Shown one piece after another: positions 15,112 through 22,166 of a stretch of 45,488 bases of DNA. The DNA is taken from NCBI RefSeq assembly GCF_002159085.1, contig NZ_LZRU01000046.1:1-45488 (forward strand), written 5' to 3'. The notes beneath the pieces were generated by a model. It saw nothing but the letters and a program-made list of their open reading frames with translations. It was not told where the DNA came from and searched no databases. The position numbers and the translations under genes were made by a program. Numbering within the stretch: position 1 is the stretch's first letter; the number at the start of each line of letters is the position of its first letter. The stretch comes from Thermobacillus sp. ZCTH02-B1 (lineage in GTDB: Bacteria > Bacillota > Bacilli > Paenibacillales > Paenibacillaceae).

Positions 15112-15909
15112 ATGACGCGCGAGCAGTTTTTCCGGACGCTGGCGCCGATCGCGATCCGCGTCCGGCGCGAAGGTTCGCCGCTTTTCGTATCGGTCCGGCT
15201 GGCGCAGAGCCTGCTCGAGACCGGAGGAGTGATCCCGTCCTGGAACAATGTGTGCGGCATCAAGGTCGGCAGCGGCAAGCCGAACGCGCACTGGCGGGGC
15301 AAAACCGTCAACCGCAACACATGGGAGGTGCGCGACGGCCGGAGCGTCGTCGAGGCGGCCGACTTTCGGGCTTATGACAGCGTCTACGACTGCTACAAGG
15401 ACCAGGACCTGCTCCTGCAGCTTCCGCGCTATGCGCCGGTCCGCGCCGCCGACACGCCGGAGCGTCAGGCGCGGGCGCTGCAGGCCAGCGGTTACGCGAC
15501 GGACCCGCACTACGCGGACAAGCTGATCGACATCCTGAACGCCCACGACCTGCGGCGGTATGACCGGGAAGCGGACGGAGCGCCGGCAAGCGGCACCGTG
15601 CCGGAGGCGGACGGGCCGGAAGGGGACCGGATCATGCACGGAACGCCGGTCGTGATCGAGCTGAACGGCGACCGGATCGCGGACGGCTTCGTGATCGCGG
15701 GGGTCACGTGGGGACCGGCACGGTTGATCGGCGAAGCGCTCGGCGCCATCGTCGGCTGGAAGACCGGCGAGGTGCTCATCAACGGCGAGCCGTATCCGAC
15801 GAAGTTGGTCGATGGTTCGGGCTTCGTGCCGGTCCGCCGGCTGGCCGAATCGCTCGGCGCCCGCGTCGCCTGGGACGGCGCCGCGCGGAAAGTCTCGATT
15901 TGGCGTTGA
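15112..15909 (+). CDS. Endolysin-like glucosaminidase with C-terminal stalk domain
   Basis: The 265-residue product has an N-terminal glucosaminidase domain of the FlgJ/LytD kind (about 1-150). 'FVSVRLAQSLLETGG' includes the catalytic Glu36, followed by 'WNNVCGIKVGSGKPN' and 'YATDPHYADKLIDILNAHDL'. These enzymes cleave peptidoglycan glycan strands. The C-terminal part (about 215-265), 'VLINGEPYPTKLVDGSG', 'FVPVRRLAESLGARVAWDG', is a copper-amine-oxidase-N-type module. There is no signal peptide, so export would need the holin encoded 21 bp downstream. The ATG at 15112 follows GGGAGGAGG, so the longer upstream frame is rejected. This looks like a phage lysis module retained without its phage. 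Confidence 0.85.
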   Translation: MTREQFFRTLAPIAIRVRREGSPLFVSVRLAQSLLETGGVIPSWNNVCGIKVGSGKPNAHWRGKTVNRNTWEVRDGRSVVEAADFRAYDSVYDCYKDQDLLLQLPRYAPVRAADTPERQARALQASGYATDPHYADKLIDILNAHDLRRYDREADGAPASGTVPEADGPEGDRIMHGTPVVIELNGDRIADGFVIAGVTWGPARLIGEALGAIVGWKTGEVLINGEPYPTKLVDGSGFVPVRRLAESLGARVAWDGAARKVSIWR

Positions 15910-15930
15910 GGCCGGAGGGGTGGGATCGAA

Positions 15931-16353
15931 ATGGCGCTTCACGTCACACCCGGACTGGTCCTGTCGTCTGCGGGAGCGGTGCTCGGCTCCATCCTTTCGT
16001 TCGCGTACGGCGGCTGGTCCGAGGCGCTCACGGCGCTCGTCGTCGCGATCGGGGTCGATTACGTGACCGGCGTGGCGGCGGCGGTGAAGCAGAAGCAGGG
16101 GCTGTCCAGCGCGATCGGCTTCCGCGGACTCGCGATGAAGGGGGTCATGCTGCTCGTCATTCTGCTTGCCCACCGGATCGACGTGCTGCTCGGCAGCGGA
16201 TCGGCGGTCATGAGCGGTGCCATCTATTTCTACCTGGTCAACGAGCTGATCTCGATCGCGGAAAATTGCGGCGAACTCGGCGTGCCGTTTCCCGACAAGC
16301 TGAAATCGCTGATCGCGGTGCTGCGCGACCGGCAGCCGCCCGACCGGCAGTGA
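15931..16353 (+). CDS. Phage-type holin (TcdE/UtxA-like, phage_holin_4 family)
   Basis: The 140-residue membrane protein has three or four hydrophobic segments: 'LVLSSAGAVLGSILSFAYGG', 'ALTALVVAIGVDYVTGVAAA', 'MKGVMLLVILLAHRIDVLLG' and 'MSGAIYFYLVNELISIAENC'. The phrases 'DYVTG', 'KGVMLLVILLAHRID' and 'NELISIAENCGELGVPFPDK' are typical of this holin family, which includes the toxin-release holin TcdE. Holins make membrane pores through which leaderless endolysins reach the wall. The gene follows the glucosaminidase by 21 bp with a GGAGG site, making a two-gene lysis cassette. No capsid, tail, portal or integrase gene accompanies it. Confidence 0.87.
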   Translation: MALHVTPGLVLSSAGAVLGSILSFAYGGWSEALTALVVAIGVDYVTGVAAAVKQKQGLSSAIGFRGLAMKGVMLLVILLAHRIDVLLGSGSAVMSGAIYFYLVNELISIAENCGELGVPFPDKLKSLIAVLRDRQPPDRQ

Positions 16354-16395
16354 CGGGAGCCGCCGGGGCCCGGCCGGGCGCTCCGTCCGCGCCCC

Positions 16396-16425
16396 TTGAC
16401 CCCCGCGCCGATCACCGGCTATAAT
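16396..16425 (+). promoter_or_regulatory. Promoter of the Pro/Gly-rich protein gene
   Basis: TTGACC (16396-16401), an 18-nt spacer and a perfect TATAAT (16420-16425). Confidence 0.65.
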
Positions 16426-16458
16426 AAGAACACATGTTCGCATCATGGAGGGATCCAT

Positions 16459-17127
16459 ATGGCCGCGGAGATCAGCGCACGGACGGGAGGCGACGGAACG
16501 GCGTCCATGCCGGTCGCCGCGGTGCCGGCGGCGGACGGACGGACGCCGGCCGGCATCGCGCCATCGGAGGGCGAATCCGCGCAGCCGGAGGACGAGCCCG
16601 CCTGGCCGGGAGCCTGGACGGGCGACCCCACGGGCCGGAACGCGCCGCCGGGCATGGCATCCGGCCGGCCGCGGGACGGGACCGGGCGGCGGGCGGAGGC
16701 GTCCGGGCAACCGGCGGATCGTTCCGGGCATCCCGGGGCCGCCCCCGGACAGACGGGCCCGCAGCCGCCCCGGCCTCCCCTGCCGGGCGACGACGAACTG
16801 GAGGCCGTCAAGCGGTACGTGCTGCTCGGCATCGCCGTCCGCATCCTCGATCACGACATCCGCGTCGTCGGCTCGTCGAAGCTGAAGCTGCCGCGCTTCT
16901 ACGAATCGGTCCTGCGCGGGCTGCAGGACCGGGCGCTGCTCGAGCTGGCCGCGCTGCGCCGGCTGTTCCGTTCGTCCGGCATCAAGGTGTACGAGGAGCG
17001 GAAGGAGGCGGAGGGGCTTACGGCGGCCTGGGTCTGCCGGGGCTACCACCACCGGTTCACGATGCCGTGGAGTTTCGTGCGGGCGGAGGCGGAGAGGCTG
17101 CTCAAGCGGTACGCCGCCCCGGAATGA
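16459..17127 (+). CDS. Hypothetical protein with long Pro/Gly-rich N-terminus
   Basis: GGAGGG (16447-16452) is 6 nt before the ATG. Residues 1 to about 112 are low-complexity and rich in Pro, Gly, Ala, Arg and Asp ('MASGRPRDGTGRR', 'RSGHPGAAPGQTGPQPPRPP'), so probably disordered. Residues about 113-222 form a compact, apparently folded domain with 'VKRYVLLGIAVRILDHDIRV', 'KLPRFYESVLRGLQDRALLE' and 'VCRGYHHRFTMPWSFVRAEA'. This looks like a conserved Paenibacillaceae protein, but I do not recognise a named family. No signal peptide or membrane segment is visible. It is the only gene between the lysis cassette and the CuA protein and has its own promoter. Confidence 0.65.
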   Translation: MAAEISARTGGDGTASMPVAAVPAADGRTPAGIAPSEGESAQPEDEPAWPGAWTGDPTGRNAPPGMASGRPRDGTGRRAEASGQPADRSGHPGAAPGQTGPQPPRPPLPGDDELEAVKRYVLLGIAVRILDHDIRVVGSSKLKLPRFYESVLRGLQDRALLELAALRRLFRSSGIKVYEERKEAEGLTAAWVCRGYHHRFTMPWSFVRAEAERLLKRYAAPE

Positions 17128-17184
17128 ATGTTCAACGTTTTGTCACACATGGCCGAAAACTTTGTGTCTTCCCGCAGTTGGTGG

Positions 17185-17213
17185 TTGAGAAGTTTCCATC
17201 GGGTTGGTTAATA
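17185..17213 (+). promoter_or_regulatory. Promoter of the CuA-domain protein gene
   Basis: TTGAGA (17185-17190), a 17-nt spacer and TTAATA (17208-17213); TAATAT one base later is equally possible. Confidence 0.5.
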
Positions 17214-17255
17214 TAAGGGGTGGACATTTTACCGCACGAAGGGGAGCACGTGGCA

Positions 17256-17645
17256 ATGCACAAATGGATCATGTTCGGCGTCTTCATCGCGGCATGCGTG
17301 TTCGGATTGTATCTGCTCGCGTTCGAGCTTCCGGAGAAGCCGGTCGATGAGTCGGAAGGTCTGCCGGAGGGCATGACGCTGCTCAAAATCGAGGCTTACA
17401 ACGACTTCACGTTTGACCAGACCGAATACCGCGTGAAGCAGGGCGAGAGCGTCCGTCTCGTGCTGAAGAACGTGAGCGGCATTCACGGCATCGAGATCAA
17501 GGAACTCGGCATCAGGCTGGAAGGCGACAAGCTGCAGCAGGACGTCGTGTTCGACCAGCCCGGCGAATACGAGATCGCCTGCTCGGTCGCGTGCGGCATC
17601 GGCCATGCCGACATGAAGGCGAAGCTGATCGTGGAAGCGGCGTGA
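17256..17645 (+). CDS. Membrane-anchored CuA cupredoxin (orphan cytochrome c oxidase subunit II-like)
   Basis: The 129-residue product has one N-terminal membrane anchor ('WIMFGVFIAACVFGLYLLAF') and an extracytoplasmic cupredoxin domain. The binuclear copper site is complete: His77 in 'SGIHGIEIKELG' and 'CSVACGIGHADM' supplying Cys109, Cys113, His117 and Met120, the exact C-x3-C-x3-H-x2-M spacing of subunit II of haem-copper oxidases and of nitrous oxide reductase. It is much shorter than a true subunit II and has no oxidase subunit I, III or cytochrome c beside it. It may be an electron carrier, a copper donor or sensor, or an accessory subunit of an oxidase encoded elsewhere. The ATG has GGGGAG 9 nt upstream; an in-frame GTG at 17250 is less well placed. 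Confidence 0.82.
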   Translation: MHKWIMFGVFIAACVFGLYLLAFELPEKPVDESEGLPEGMTLLKIEAYNDFTFDQTEYRVKQGESVRLVLKNVSGIHGIEIKELGIRLEGDKLQQDVVFDQPGEYEIACSVACGIGHADMKAKLIVEAA

Positions 17646-17670
17646 CTGGCGGCGAGCCCGGCATGACGAA

Positions 17671-17700
17671 GGAGTCCGCGGGAAAGGCGGGCTCCTTTTT
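17671..17700 (+). terminator. Intrinsic terminator after the CuA gene
   Basis: The stem 17671-17679 / 17687-17695 (nine pairs including one G-U) is followed by five T. Confidence 0.8.
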
Positions 17701-17721
17701 GCGTGCGGCGTTGCGGGCAGG

Positions 17722-17979
17722 TCAGGCCGGTGCGCGCTTTCGGTTCCGTCCGCGGCGGATCAGCCGGTCCGCGATCCAGCCGATCAGCGCGTAGGTGAGC
17801 AGCGTCAGCGCGTACAGGAGCAGGACGCTCGTCTCGTGGATGTCGACGATGAGGTCGGCCACCCACGCCGGCGGACTGAACATGAAGAAGAAGAGGTTGT
17901 GCGGATCGTATCCCGTGTAATTGTACAGGCAGAGCGCCAGCGCGATCAGCGTCATGACGATCGTGACGGGATATCGCAT
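17722..17979 (-). CDS. Small two-span membrane protein, unknown function
   Basis: The 85-residue product starts MRYPVTIVMTLIALALCLYN and continues 'YTGYDPHNLFFFMFSPPAWV', 'ETSVLLLYALTLLTYALIGW' and a basic tail 'RLIRRGRNRKRAPA'. Two membrane helices separated by an external loop are predicted, with the C-terminus inside by the positive-inside rule. GGAGG lies about 11 nt upstream of the ATG at 17979; the longer upstream frame would run through the divergent Dabb gene and is rejected. It is convergent with the CuA gene and divergent from the Dabb gene. I do not recognise the family. Confidence 0.65.
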   Translation of the reverse strand: MRYPVTIVMTLIALALCLYNYTGYDPHNLFFFMFSPPAWVADLIVDIHETSVLLLYALTLLTYALIGWIADRLIRRGRNRKRAPA

Positions 17980-18085
17980 CGGGCATGCACCCTCCTTCGG
18001 CCGGGGCGGTTGCCCGGAATGGTGATCGTGGTATATTATGTGACCGTAAGCGCAAGGCCATGCATTTCCGGGGAGGAATGTCGGG

Positions 18086-18373
18086 GTGATCACCCATGTC
18101 GTCTTGTTCCGTCTGAAGGACCGCAGCCCGGAGAACATCGCGCGCACGGCGGAGGTGCTGCGCAGCATGGAAGGGAAGATCGACGAGCTCCTGTCGCTGG
18201 AGGTCGGCGTCGACGTGCTGCGCTCCGGCCGGTCGTATGACATCGCGCTCACCGCGAAGTTCGAATCGCTGGAAGCGCTGGGCGCATACCAGATTCACCC
18301 CGTGCATCAGGAGATCGTCAAGTACATGAACGAAGTCGGCGAGACGAGCGTTTGCGTCGATTACGAGTCCTGA
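18086..18373 (+). CDS. Dabb-family (stress-responsive alpha/beta barrel) protein
   Basis: The 95-residue product begins with a GTG codon 9 nt after GGAGG. It shows the dimeric ferredoxin-like Dabb pattern: 'ITHVVLFRLKDRSPENI', then 'IDELLSLEVGVDVLRSGRSY', 'DIALTAKFESLEALGAYQIH' and 'PVHQEIVKYMNEVGE'. The family is widespread and includes stress-induced proteins and small cyclases or decarboxylases. The conserved 'H..V..F' and 'Y..HP.H' elements are both present, but no substrate can be named. It heads a run of three closely spaced genes (18086-18980). TTGCCC (18010-18015) and TATATT (18032-18037) with a 16-nt spacer could be its promoter. Confidence 0.8.
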   Translation: MITHVVLFRLKDRSPENIARTAEVLRSMEGKIDELLSLEVGVDVLRSGRSYDIALTAKFESLEALGAYQIHPVHQEIVKYMNEVGETSVCVDYES

Positions 18374-18434
18374 TTGGAATGCAAGTCCGAACCAATGGAC
18401 AGCGAATCCGACCGGAAGGAGCGGGTGCGGCGGC

Positions 18435-18542
18435 ATGAGCGACGTTTATGAAATGATGACCTATCTGCTCATCATCATCGTCAGCTGCGTTGTCATGACG
18501 GTCTGGTTGAAACGCAAGGCGCGCAAGCGCAATTCGCAGTAA
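18435..18542 (+). CDS. 35-residue single-span membrane peptide
   Basis: A short gene reads MSDVYEMMTYLLIIIVSCVV and then a basic tail ending in 'KRKARKRNSQ'. GGAAGGAG (18414-18421) lies 13 nt upstream. One membrane helix with a positively charged cytoplasmic tail is predicted. It sits 61 bp after the Dabb gene and 15 bp before the YutE-like gene, so translation within one operon is plausible. The GC-rich base composition, good RBS and tight spacing support a real gene; function unknown. Confidence 0.6.
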   Translation: MSDVYEMMTYLLIIIVSCVVMTVWLKRKARKRNSQ

Positions 18543-18557
18543 CGGAGGAACGGTCGG

Positions 18558-18980
18558 GTGTACTACGTCAACCGCGAACAGATTGACCTGCGCCTGAGCG
18601 CGCTGTCCGACGTCGCCGATGCGCTCGAATCGCTGGCGGCCGACTGGCAGGGCACCCTCCTGCAGGGGCTCGCGCAGGAGCGGGCGCTGCATCTGGCCGG
18701 CGAGATCGTGACGGACGTCGGCAGCTATCTGATCGACGGTTTTCTCATGCGCGATGCGAGCAGCTATGAAGACATCGTCGAAATCATCGGCGAGGAAGGG
18801 GTGTTTCCGGCCGAGCGCAAGGCGCCGCTGGCCGAGCTGGTCCGGCTGCGCAAGCCGCTCGTGCAGGATTACTGGCGGTGGGACCGCGCCGCGCTCCATC
18901 CGCTGACGCCCCGGCTGCCGGACGTGCTGCGCGCGTTCCGGCGGGATGTCGAATCGTATCTCGAGCGGGAGCTCGGGTAA
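18558..18980 (+). CDS. yutE: YutE-like DUF86 protein (HepT superfamily)
   Basis: The 140-residue helical protein starts at GTG with a GGAGG site about 10 nt upstream. It aligns by eye with the DUF86/YutE group: 'MYYVNREQIDLRLSALSD', 'LHLAGEIVTDVGSYLIDGFL', 'MRDASSYEDIVEIIGEEGVF' and 'LRKPLVQDYWRWD'. HepT toxins of this superfamily are RNases with an R-x4-H-x-Y motif. Here the equivalent stretch, R-K-P-L-V-Q-D-Y, has Gln instead of His, and no MntA-type antitoxin gene is adjacent. It is therefore unlikely to act as a HepT RNase toxin; the Gln form seems normal for Bacillales YutE. The cellular role is unknown. Confidence 0.78.
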   Translation: MYYVNREQIDLRLSALSDVADALESLAADWQGTLLQGLAQERALHLAGEIVTDVGSYLIDGFLMRDASSYEDIVEIIGEEGVFPAERKAPLAELVRLRKPLVQDYWRWDRAALHPLTPRLPDVLRAFRRDVESYLERELG

Positions 18981-19095
18981 GCGCCGCGCGGCAGCGTGTG
19001 GTCGACGGTGGGGAAAGAACCGGACACCGGTATCAGCGAGCCATCGCGCGGCTTATCGGTGAACGCCGCCATATCCCGTGTCGGATGCCATCGAC

Positions 19096-19121
19096 CGCCG
19101 GTCCAGCGACCGGCGTTTTTT
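19096..19121 (+). terminator. Intrinsic terminator after the yutE-like gene
   Basis: CGCCGGTC (19096-19103) pairs perfectly with GACCGGCG (19108-19115) and is followed by six T. Confidence 0.85.
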
Positions 19122-19126
19122 GTCGA

Positions 19127-19155
19127 TTTACGAATCACATGCCGTAAGGTACAAT
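19127..19155 (+). promoter_or_regulatory. Promoter of the SufR-like gene
   Basis: TTTACG (19127-19132), a 17-nt spacer and TACAAT (19150-19155). The following ATATCAATAT partial dyad might be an operator. Confidence 0.6.
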
Positions 19156-19199
19156 ATCAATATTCAAGGAGATGATTCGGGGACCCGGAGGTGGGCGCA

Positions 19200-19880
19200 T
19201 TGACGGCTAGAAGCAGCAGGGAGCGGCTGTCCGGCGATGTCCGGCCGATCGGGCGGCACGACGGTCCGACCCGGCAGACGGTGCTGAAGCTGCTGAAAAT
19301 CCGGGGATCGGCGACCGCCGGCGAACTCGCGCGCGAGCTCGGCCTGACCGAAATGGCCGTCAGGCGCCACCTGACGGCGCTGGAGCGCGACGGCTATGCG
19401 GTGTCGAGGCCGGTGAGGCAGCCGATGGGCCGTCCCGCCTACGTCTATGAACTGACGGAGGAGGCGGAGCAGTTCTTCCCGAAGAATTACCACCTGCTCG
19501 CGCTCGATATCCTGGAGCTGCTGGATCGGGAGGCGGGAGGCGAAGGCGCGGCGGAGCGGATGTTCGAAGCGCGCCGGAACATGCTGTACAACCGCCATGC
19601 CGGCCGGATGGCAGGCAAGACGCTGTCCGAGCGGGTCAGCGAACTGGCGGCGATCCAGAACGACGGCGGTTACATGGTCGAGGTCGAGTCCGCTTCCGGC
19701 CGGGAATACCTGCTTCACGAGTACAACTGTCCGATCGCCCGGATCGCGGAGCGCTACGAACAGGCCTGCGAATGCGAACTCGCGCTGTTCCGCGATCTGC
19801 TGGAGACGGACGTCGAACGGATCGAATGCCTCGCGAAGGGCGGGAACAAGTGCACATACCGCATTTCTGCCCGATCATGA
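19200..19880 (+). CDS. SufR-like iron-sulfur-sensing transcriptional regulator
   Basis: I choose TTG 19200, 8 nt after GGAGG, over the GTG at 19191 that overlaps that site. The 226-residue protein has a DeoR/ArsR-like winged helix near the N-terminus ('TRQTVLKLLKIRGSATAGEL', 'LGLTEMAVRRHLTALERDGY', then the wing 'MGRPAYVYELTEEAEQFFP'). The C-terminal domain contains four Cys: 'YNCPIARI', 'QACECEL', 'ERIECLAKGGN' and 'KCTYRI'. This layout is known from SufR and related regulators, where Cys residues hold a 4Fe-4S cluster that controls DNA binding. No suf genes are in the window, so the regulon is open. Confidence 0.82.
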   Translation: MTARSSRERLSGDVRPIGRHDGPTRQTVLKLLKIRGSATAGELARELGLTEMAVRRHLTALERDGYAVSRPVRQPMGRPAYVYELTEEAEQFFPKNYHLLALDILELLDREAGGEGAAERMFEARRNMLYNRHAGRMAGKTLSERVSELAAIQNDGGYMVEVESASGREYLLHEYNCPIARIAERYEQACECELALFRDLLETDVERIECLAKGGNKCTYRISARS

Positions 19881-19883
19881 CCG

Positions 19884-19914
19884 AACGGCGGGAGACGCTC
19901 TCTCGCCGTTTTCA
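19884..19914 (+). terminator. Intrinsic terminator after the SufR-like gene
   Basis: AACGGCG (19884-19890) pairs with CGCCGTT (19904-19910), with an additional inner GAG/CTC, followed by a T-rich stretch. Confidence 0.75.
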
Positions 19915-20119
19915 TTTTGCTCGCGAGACAGGTAGCTCCTGCTCCACATTACAAATTCAACCGTAATGAGCCAACGCAAATCCGGAACCAGGCACGATCA
20001 GCCCGCCGCAAAATCCCCGCCGGACACCCGTCCCGCTGTGTCAGGACAAGCGCCCGCCGACTATAATGGCTATACGAATTGGGCATTCGTCCAGAACGCG
20101 GCCGAAGGGAGGGGCGGAT

Positions 20120-20596
20120 ATGGCGGAGTGGAGCGCGGCCGTCGCCGCGGCGTCGCTCGTCGTCCTGACGATCGCGCTGCTCGCCGTCCTGCGCGATGTT
20201 CGGAAGCGGATCGGCCGCTTCGAACAGGCGGTCCGCAGCATCGAGGCCGAGGCCGTGCCGCTGCTGCGCGAGATCCGCGGATTCGCGGCGGAGGCGGAGC
20301 GGCTGGCCCGGCAGGCGGAACGGCCGGTGGAACGGCTCGACCGGATGCTGGAGGCGGCACAGCGATGGGAAGAAGCCGTCCGCCGGTCCGCATCGACGGT
20401 GAGCCGGATCGCGGACGCGGTCGACAGCGCGGCGGCCGTCCATGTCGAGCGGGCGATCCTGAACAGCCGGGCGCGGATCGCCGAGACGCTCGACTGGGCC
20501 GAGCTCGGCTGGTCCGTCTGGAAATGGTGGCAGGCGAAGCGGGCCGAAGCGTCCGACTCCGGCCGCGCAACGGGCGAAATGCGCGATCCGGAATGA
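20120..20596 (+). CDS. ytxG: DUF948 (YtxG-like) membrane-anchored coiled-coil protein
   Basis: The 158-residue product has one N-terminal membrane helix ('AAVAAASLVVLTIALLAVL') followed by a long helical, heptad-like region with many Glu/Arg/Ala ('RFEQAVRSIEAEAVPLLREI', 'RLARQAERPVERLDRMLEA'). This matches DUF948 proteins such as B. subtilis YtxG, encoded together with YtxH in a general-stress operon. Here too the YtxH gene follows, 16 bp away. The ATG at 20120 has GGGAGGGG upstream; TATAAT at 20062-20067 is a likely -10 element. An envelope-linked stress role is inferred. Confidence 0.78.
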   Translation: MAEWSAAVAAASLVVLTIALLAVLRDVRKRIGRFEQAVRSIEAEAVPLLREIRGFAAEAERLARQAERPVERLDRMLEAAQRWEEAVRRSASTVSRIADAVDSAAAVHVERAILNSRARIAETLDWAELGWSVWKWWQAKRAEASDSGRATGEMRDPE

Positions 20597-20612
20597 AAGG
20601 AGCGATATGCGT

Positions 20613-20915
20613 ATGGCAACGAAACGCGAGATCAAGGGCTTTCTGATCGGCTCGGCCGCCGGCGCGGTGGTCGGGGCGGTCACGGCGCTGCTCTTCGCGC
20701 CGAAGGAAGGCAGGGCGCTGCGCCGGGACATCGCCGAAGGCGCGCGGAAGACGGTGAAGGCGGCCGGCGAAGCGGGCGAACGGGCGGGCAAATTCGCGGC
20801 GGATCTCATCGACGCCGCGGCCGTCTGGCGCCGGAAGAAGCGGGAGGGCGCGGAAGAGGCGAACGCCGAAGGCGCCGCGGAACCGGACGGAGCGGCCGGC
20901 GAGCAGGCGGTGTGA
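20613..20915 (+). CDS. ytxH: YtxH-domain general stress protein
   Basis: The product (100 aa from ATG 20613) starts MATKREIKGFLIGSAAGAVV and has the Gly/Ala-rich hydrophobic segment 'GAVVGAVTALLFAPKEGRAL' that defines YtxH, then an amphipathic Ala/Glu/Lys-rich helix. An in-frame ATG at 20607 is only 4 nt from AAAGGAG, so 20613 (spacing 10) is preferred. YtxH and YtxG proteins are induced by general stress in B. subtilis; the pair is conserved here. Confidence 0.78.
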   Translation: MATKREIKGFLIGSAAGAVVGAVTALLFAPKEGRALRRDIAEGARKTVKAAGEAGERAGKFAADLIDAAAVWRRKKREGAEEANAEGAAEPDGAAGEQAV

Positions 20916-21053
20916 CCGGAGCGGTTCCGACCGGCGCAGCGGGGAGGCGCCGACCCCTGCGTGCTGAACCGGCCTGAATCGGCGGTCCGGACTTACGGGA
21001 CGGACCGGACGGGGAAGGAGACCGCACGCCGCCGGGGTCCGGCCTCTACGGAA

Positions 21054-21917
21054 TCAGGCCTTCCCCGCGTCCTCGCGGCGCTTCCGGTTGCGGTAATCGG
21101 TCGGCGACATCCCGCTCCATCTGCGGAACTGCTTCGAGAAATAGAGCGGATCGCCGAAGCCGACCGAGGACGCGACCTGCTCGACGGGCAGGTCCGTCAT
21201 GAGCAGCGACGCCGCGCGCTCCATCCGAATCTTCAGCAGATACTGCTTCGGCGACAGGCCGACGGCCCGCTTGAACATCGTGGAGAAATGGGTGCGGTGA
21301 TAGCCGAACGAGCGCGACAGCCGGTCGATCGAAATCGGCTGCGCGTAATTCGTCGACAACAGGCGGACGGCCTGCGCGATCTGCCGCTCCATGACCGGAA
21401 GGTTCTCCCGCTCGTCCCGCGGAGCGGCGGCCCTTCCGTAGGCGGCCAGCAGCACGCGGAGATAGCCGGCGCTTTCCAGATCCGCGAGCTGCGGCGATTC
21501 GGCCCGCTCGAGCACCGCGCGGATCCGGCGCAGCAGCGGAAGCGCCCTGCGGGCGGCGCCGCGGATGACGGGCCGGTCCGCCGTCACGCCGTTTCGCGTC
21601 AGCAGCCCGTATGCGGCCGTTCCGGTGAACGCGACCCAGGCATAGCGCCACGGGTCGTGCCTGTCCGCTTCGTAGCTGAACAGTTCGCCGGGGAAGATGA
21701 CGAATGTATCCCCCGCTCTGCATTCAAACGTCTGTCCGCCGGCGACGAACAGGCCGCAGCCGGAAATGACCGTGTGGATCAGGTAGTAATCGTGCACCGC
21801 CGGGCCGATCTTGTGCCCCCCGACAGGATCGCCCTCTCCGCAGAAAATGACGGACAGTTCGCCGGAACCGGGAGCGGGATTGATGCCCAGCAGGAAGCGG
21901 GTATGGTCCGTAAGCAT
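21054..21917 (-). CDS. AraC-family transcriptional regulator
   Basis: The 287-residue protein has an N-terminal cupin-like sensor domain ('HDYYLIHTVISGCGLFVAGG', 'AGDTFVIFPGELFSYEADRH'). The two C-terminal helix-turn-helix motifs of AraC regulators follow: 'QPISIDRLSRSFGYHRTHFS' and 'LPVEQVASSVGFGDPLYFSK', ending 'FRRWSGMSPTDYRNRKR'. Proteins of this layout in Paenibacillus usually sense sugars or oligosaccharides. The start is uncertain: ATG 21917 fits the beginning of conserved sequence, a GTG at 21929 is possible, and the frame extends to 22073. No neighbouring sugar gene is present, so its target is unknown. Confidence 0.82.
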   Translation of the reverse strand: MLTDHTRFLLGINPAPGSGELSVIFCGEGDPVGGHKIGPAVHDYYLIHTVISGCGLFVAGGQTFECRAGDTFVIFPGELFSYEADRHDPWRYAWVAFTGTAAYGLLTRNGVTADRPVIRGAARRALPLLRRIRAVLERAESPQLADLESAGYLRVLLAAYGRAAAPRDERENLPVMERQIAQAVRLLSTNYAQPISIDRLSRSFGYHRTHFSTMFKRAVGLSPKQYLLKIRMERAASLLMTDLPVEQVASSVGFGDPLYFSKQFRRWSGMSPTDYRNRKRREDAGKA

Positions 21918-22166
21918 GGCCGTCGACACCCCGATGCGATGTTTGCTGCTACCCGATGATAGCGGAGCGCCGGACATTTGTCCATATGCCCCCGGCGCAC
22001 CGGGGCCCCTGCGGCCGGCAACGCCGCATCCGCCCGCTATCGTCCGGCTTCCGCCGCGCCCGCGCCGAGTCAAATCCGCTCCGACGCAGGTACGTTTCCT
22101 TCCGCCCCGTCATAGTGTATGGTTGACGGCACCCGGCGGAATGAAGACGAAGAAAGCGGTGTATTT

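Noticed and set aside
12792..15377. Very long plus-strand ORF (861 codons)
   Set aside because: It is the complement of the GH13 gene, kept open by high GC; its sequence is Arg/Val/Glu-rich noise.
15112..16353. Prophage
   Set aside because: Only endolysin and holin are present; no integrase, capsid, terminase, portal or tail gene surrounds them.
18435..18980. Toxin-antitoxin pair (small peptide plus HepT-like)
   Set aside because: The HepT-like protein lacks the catalytic His, and the 35-residue gene encodes a membrane peptide, not a nucleotidyltransferase antitoxin.
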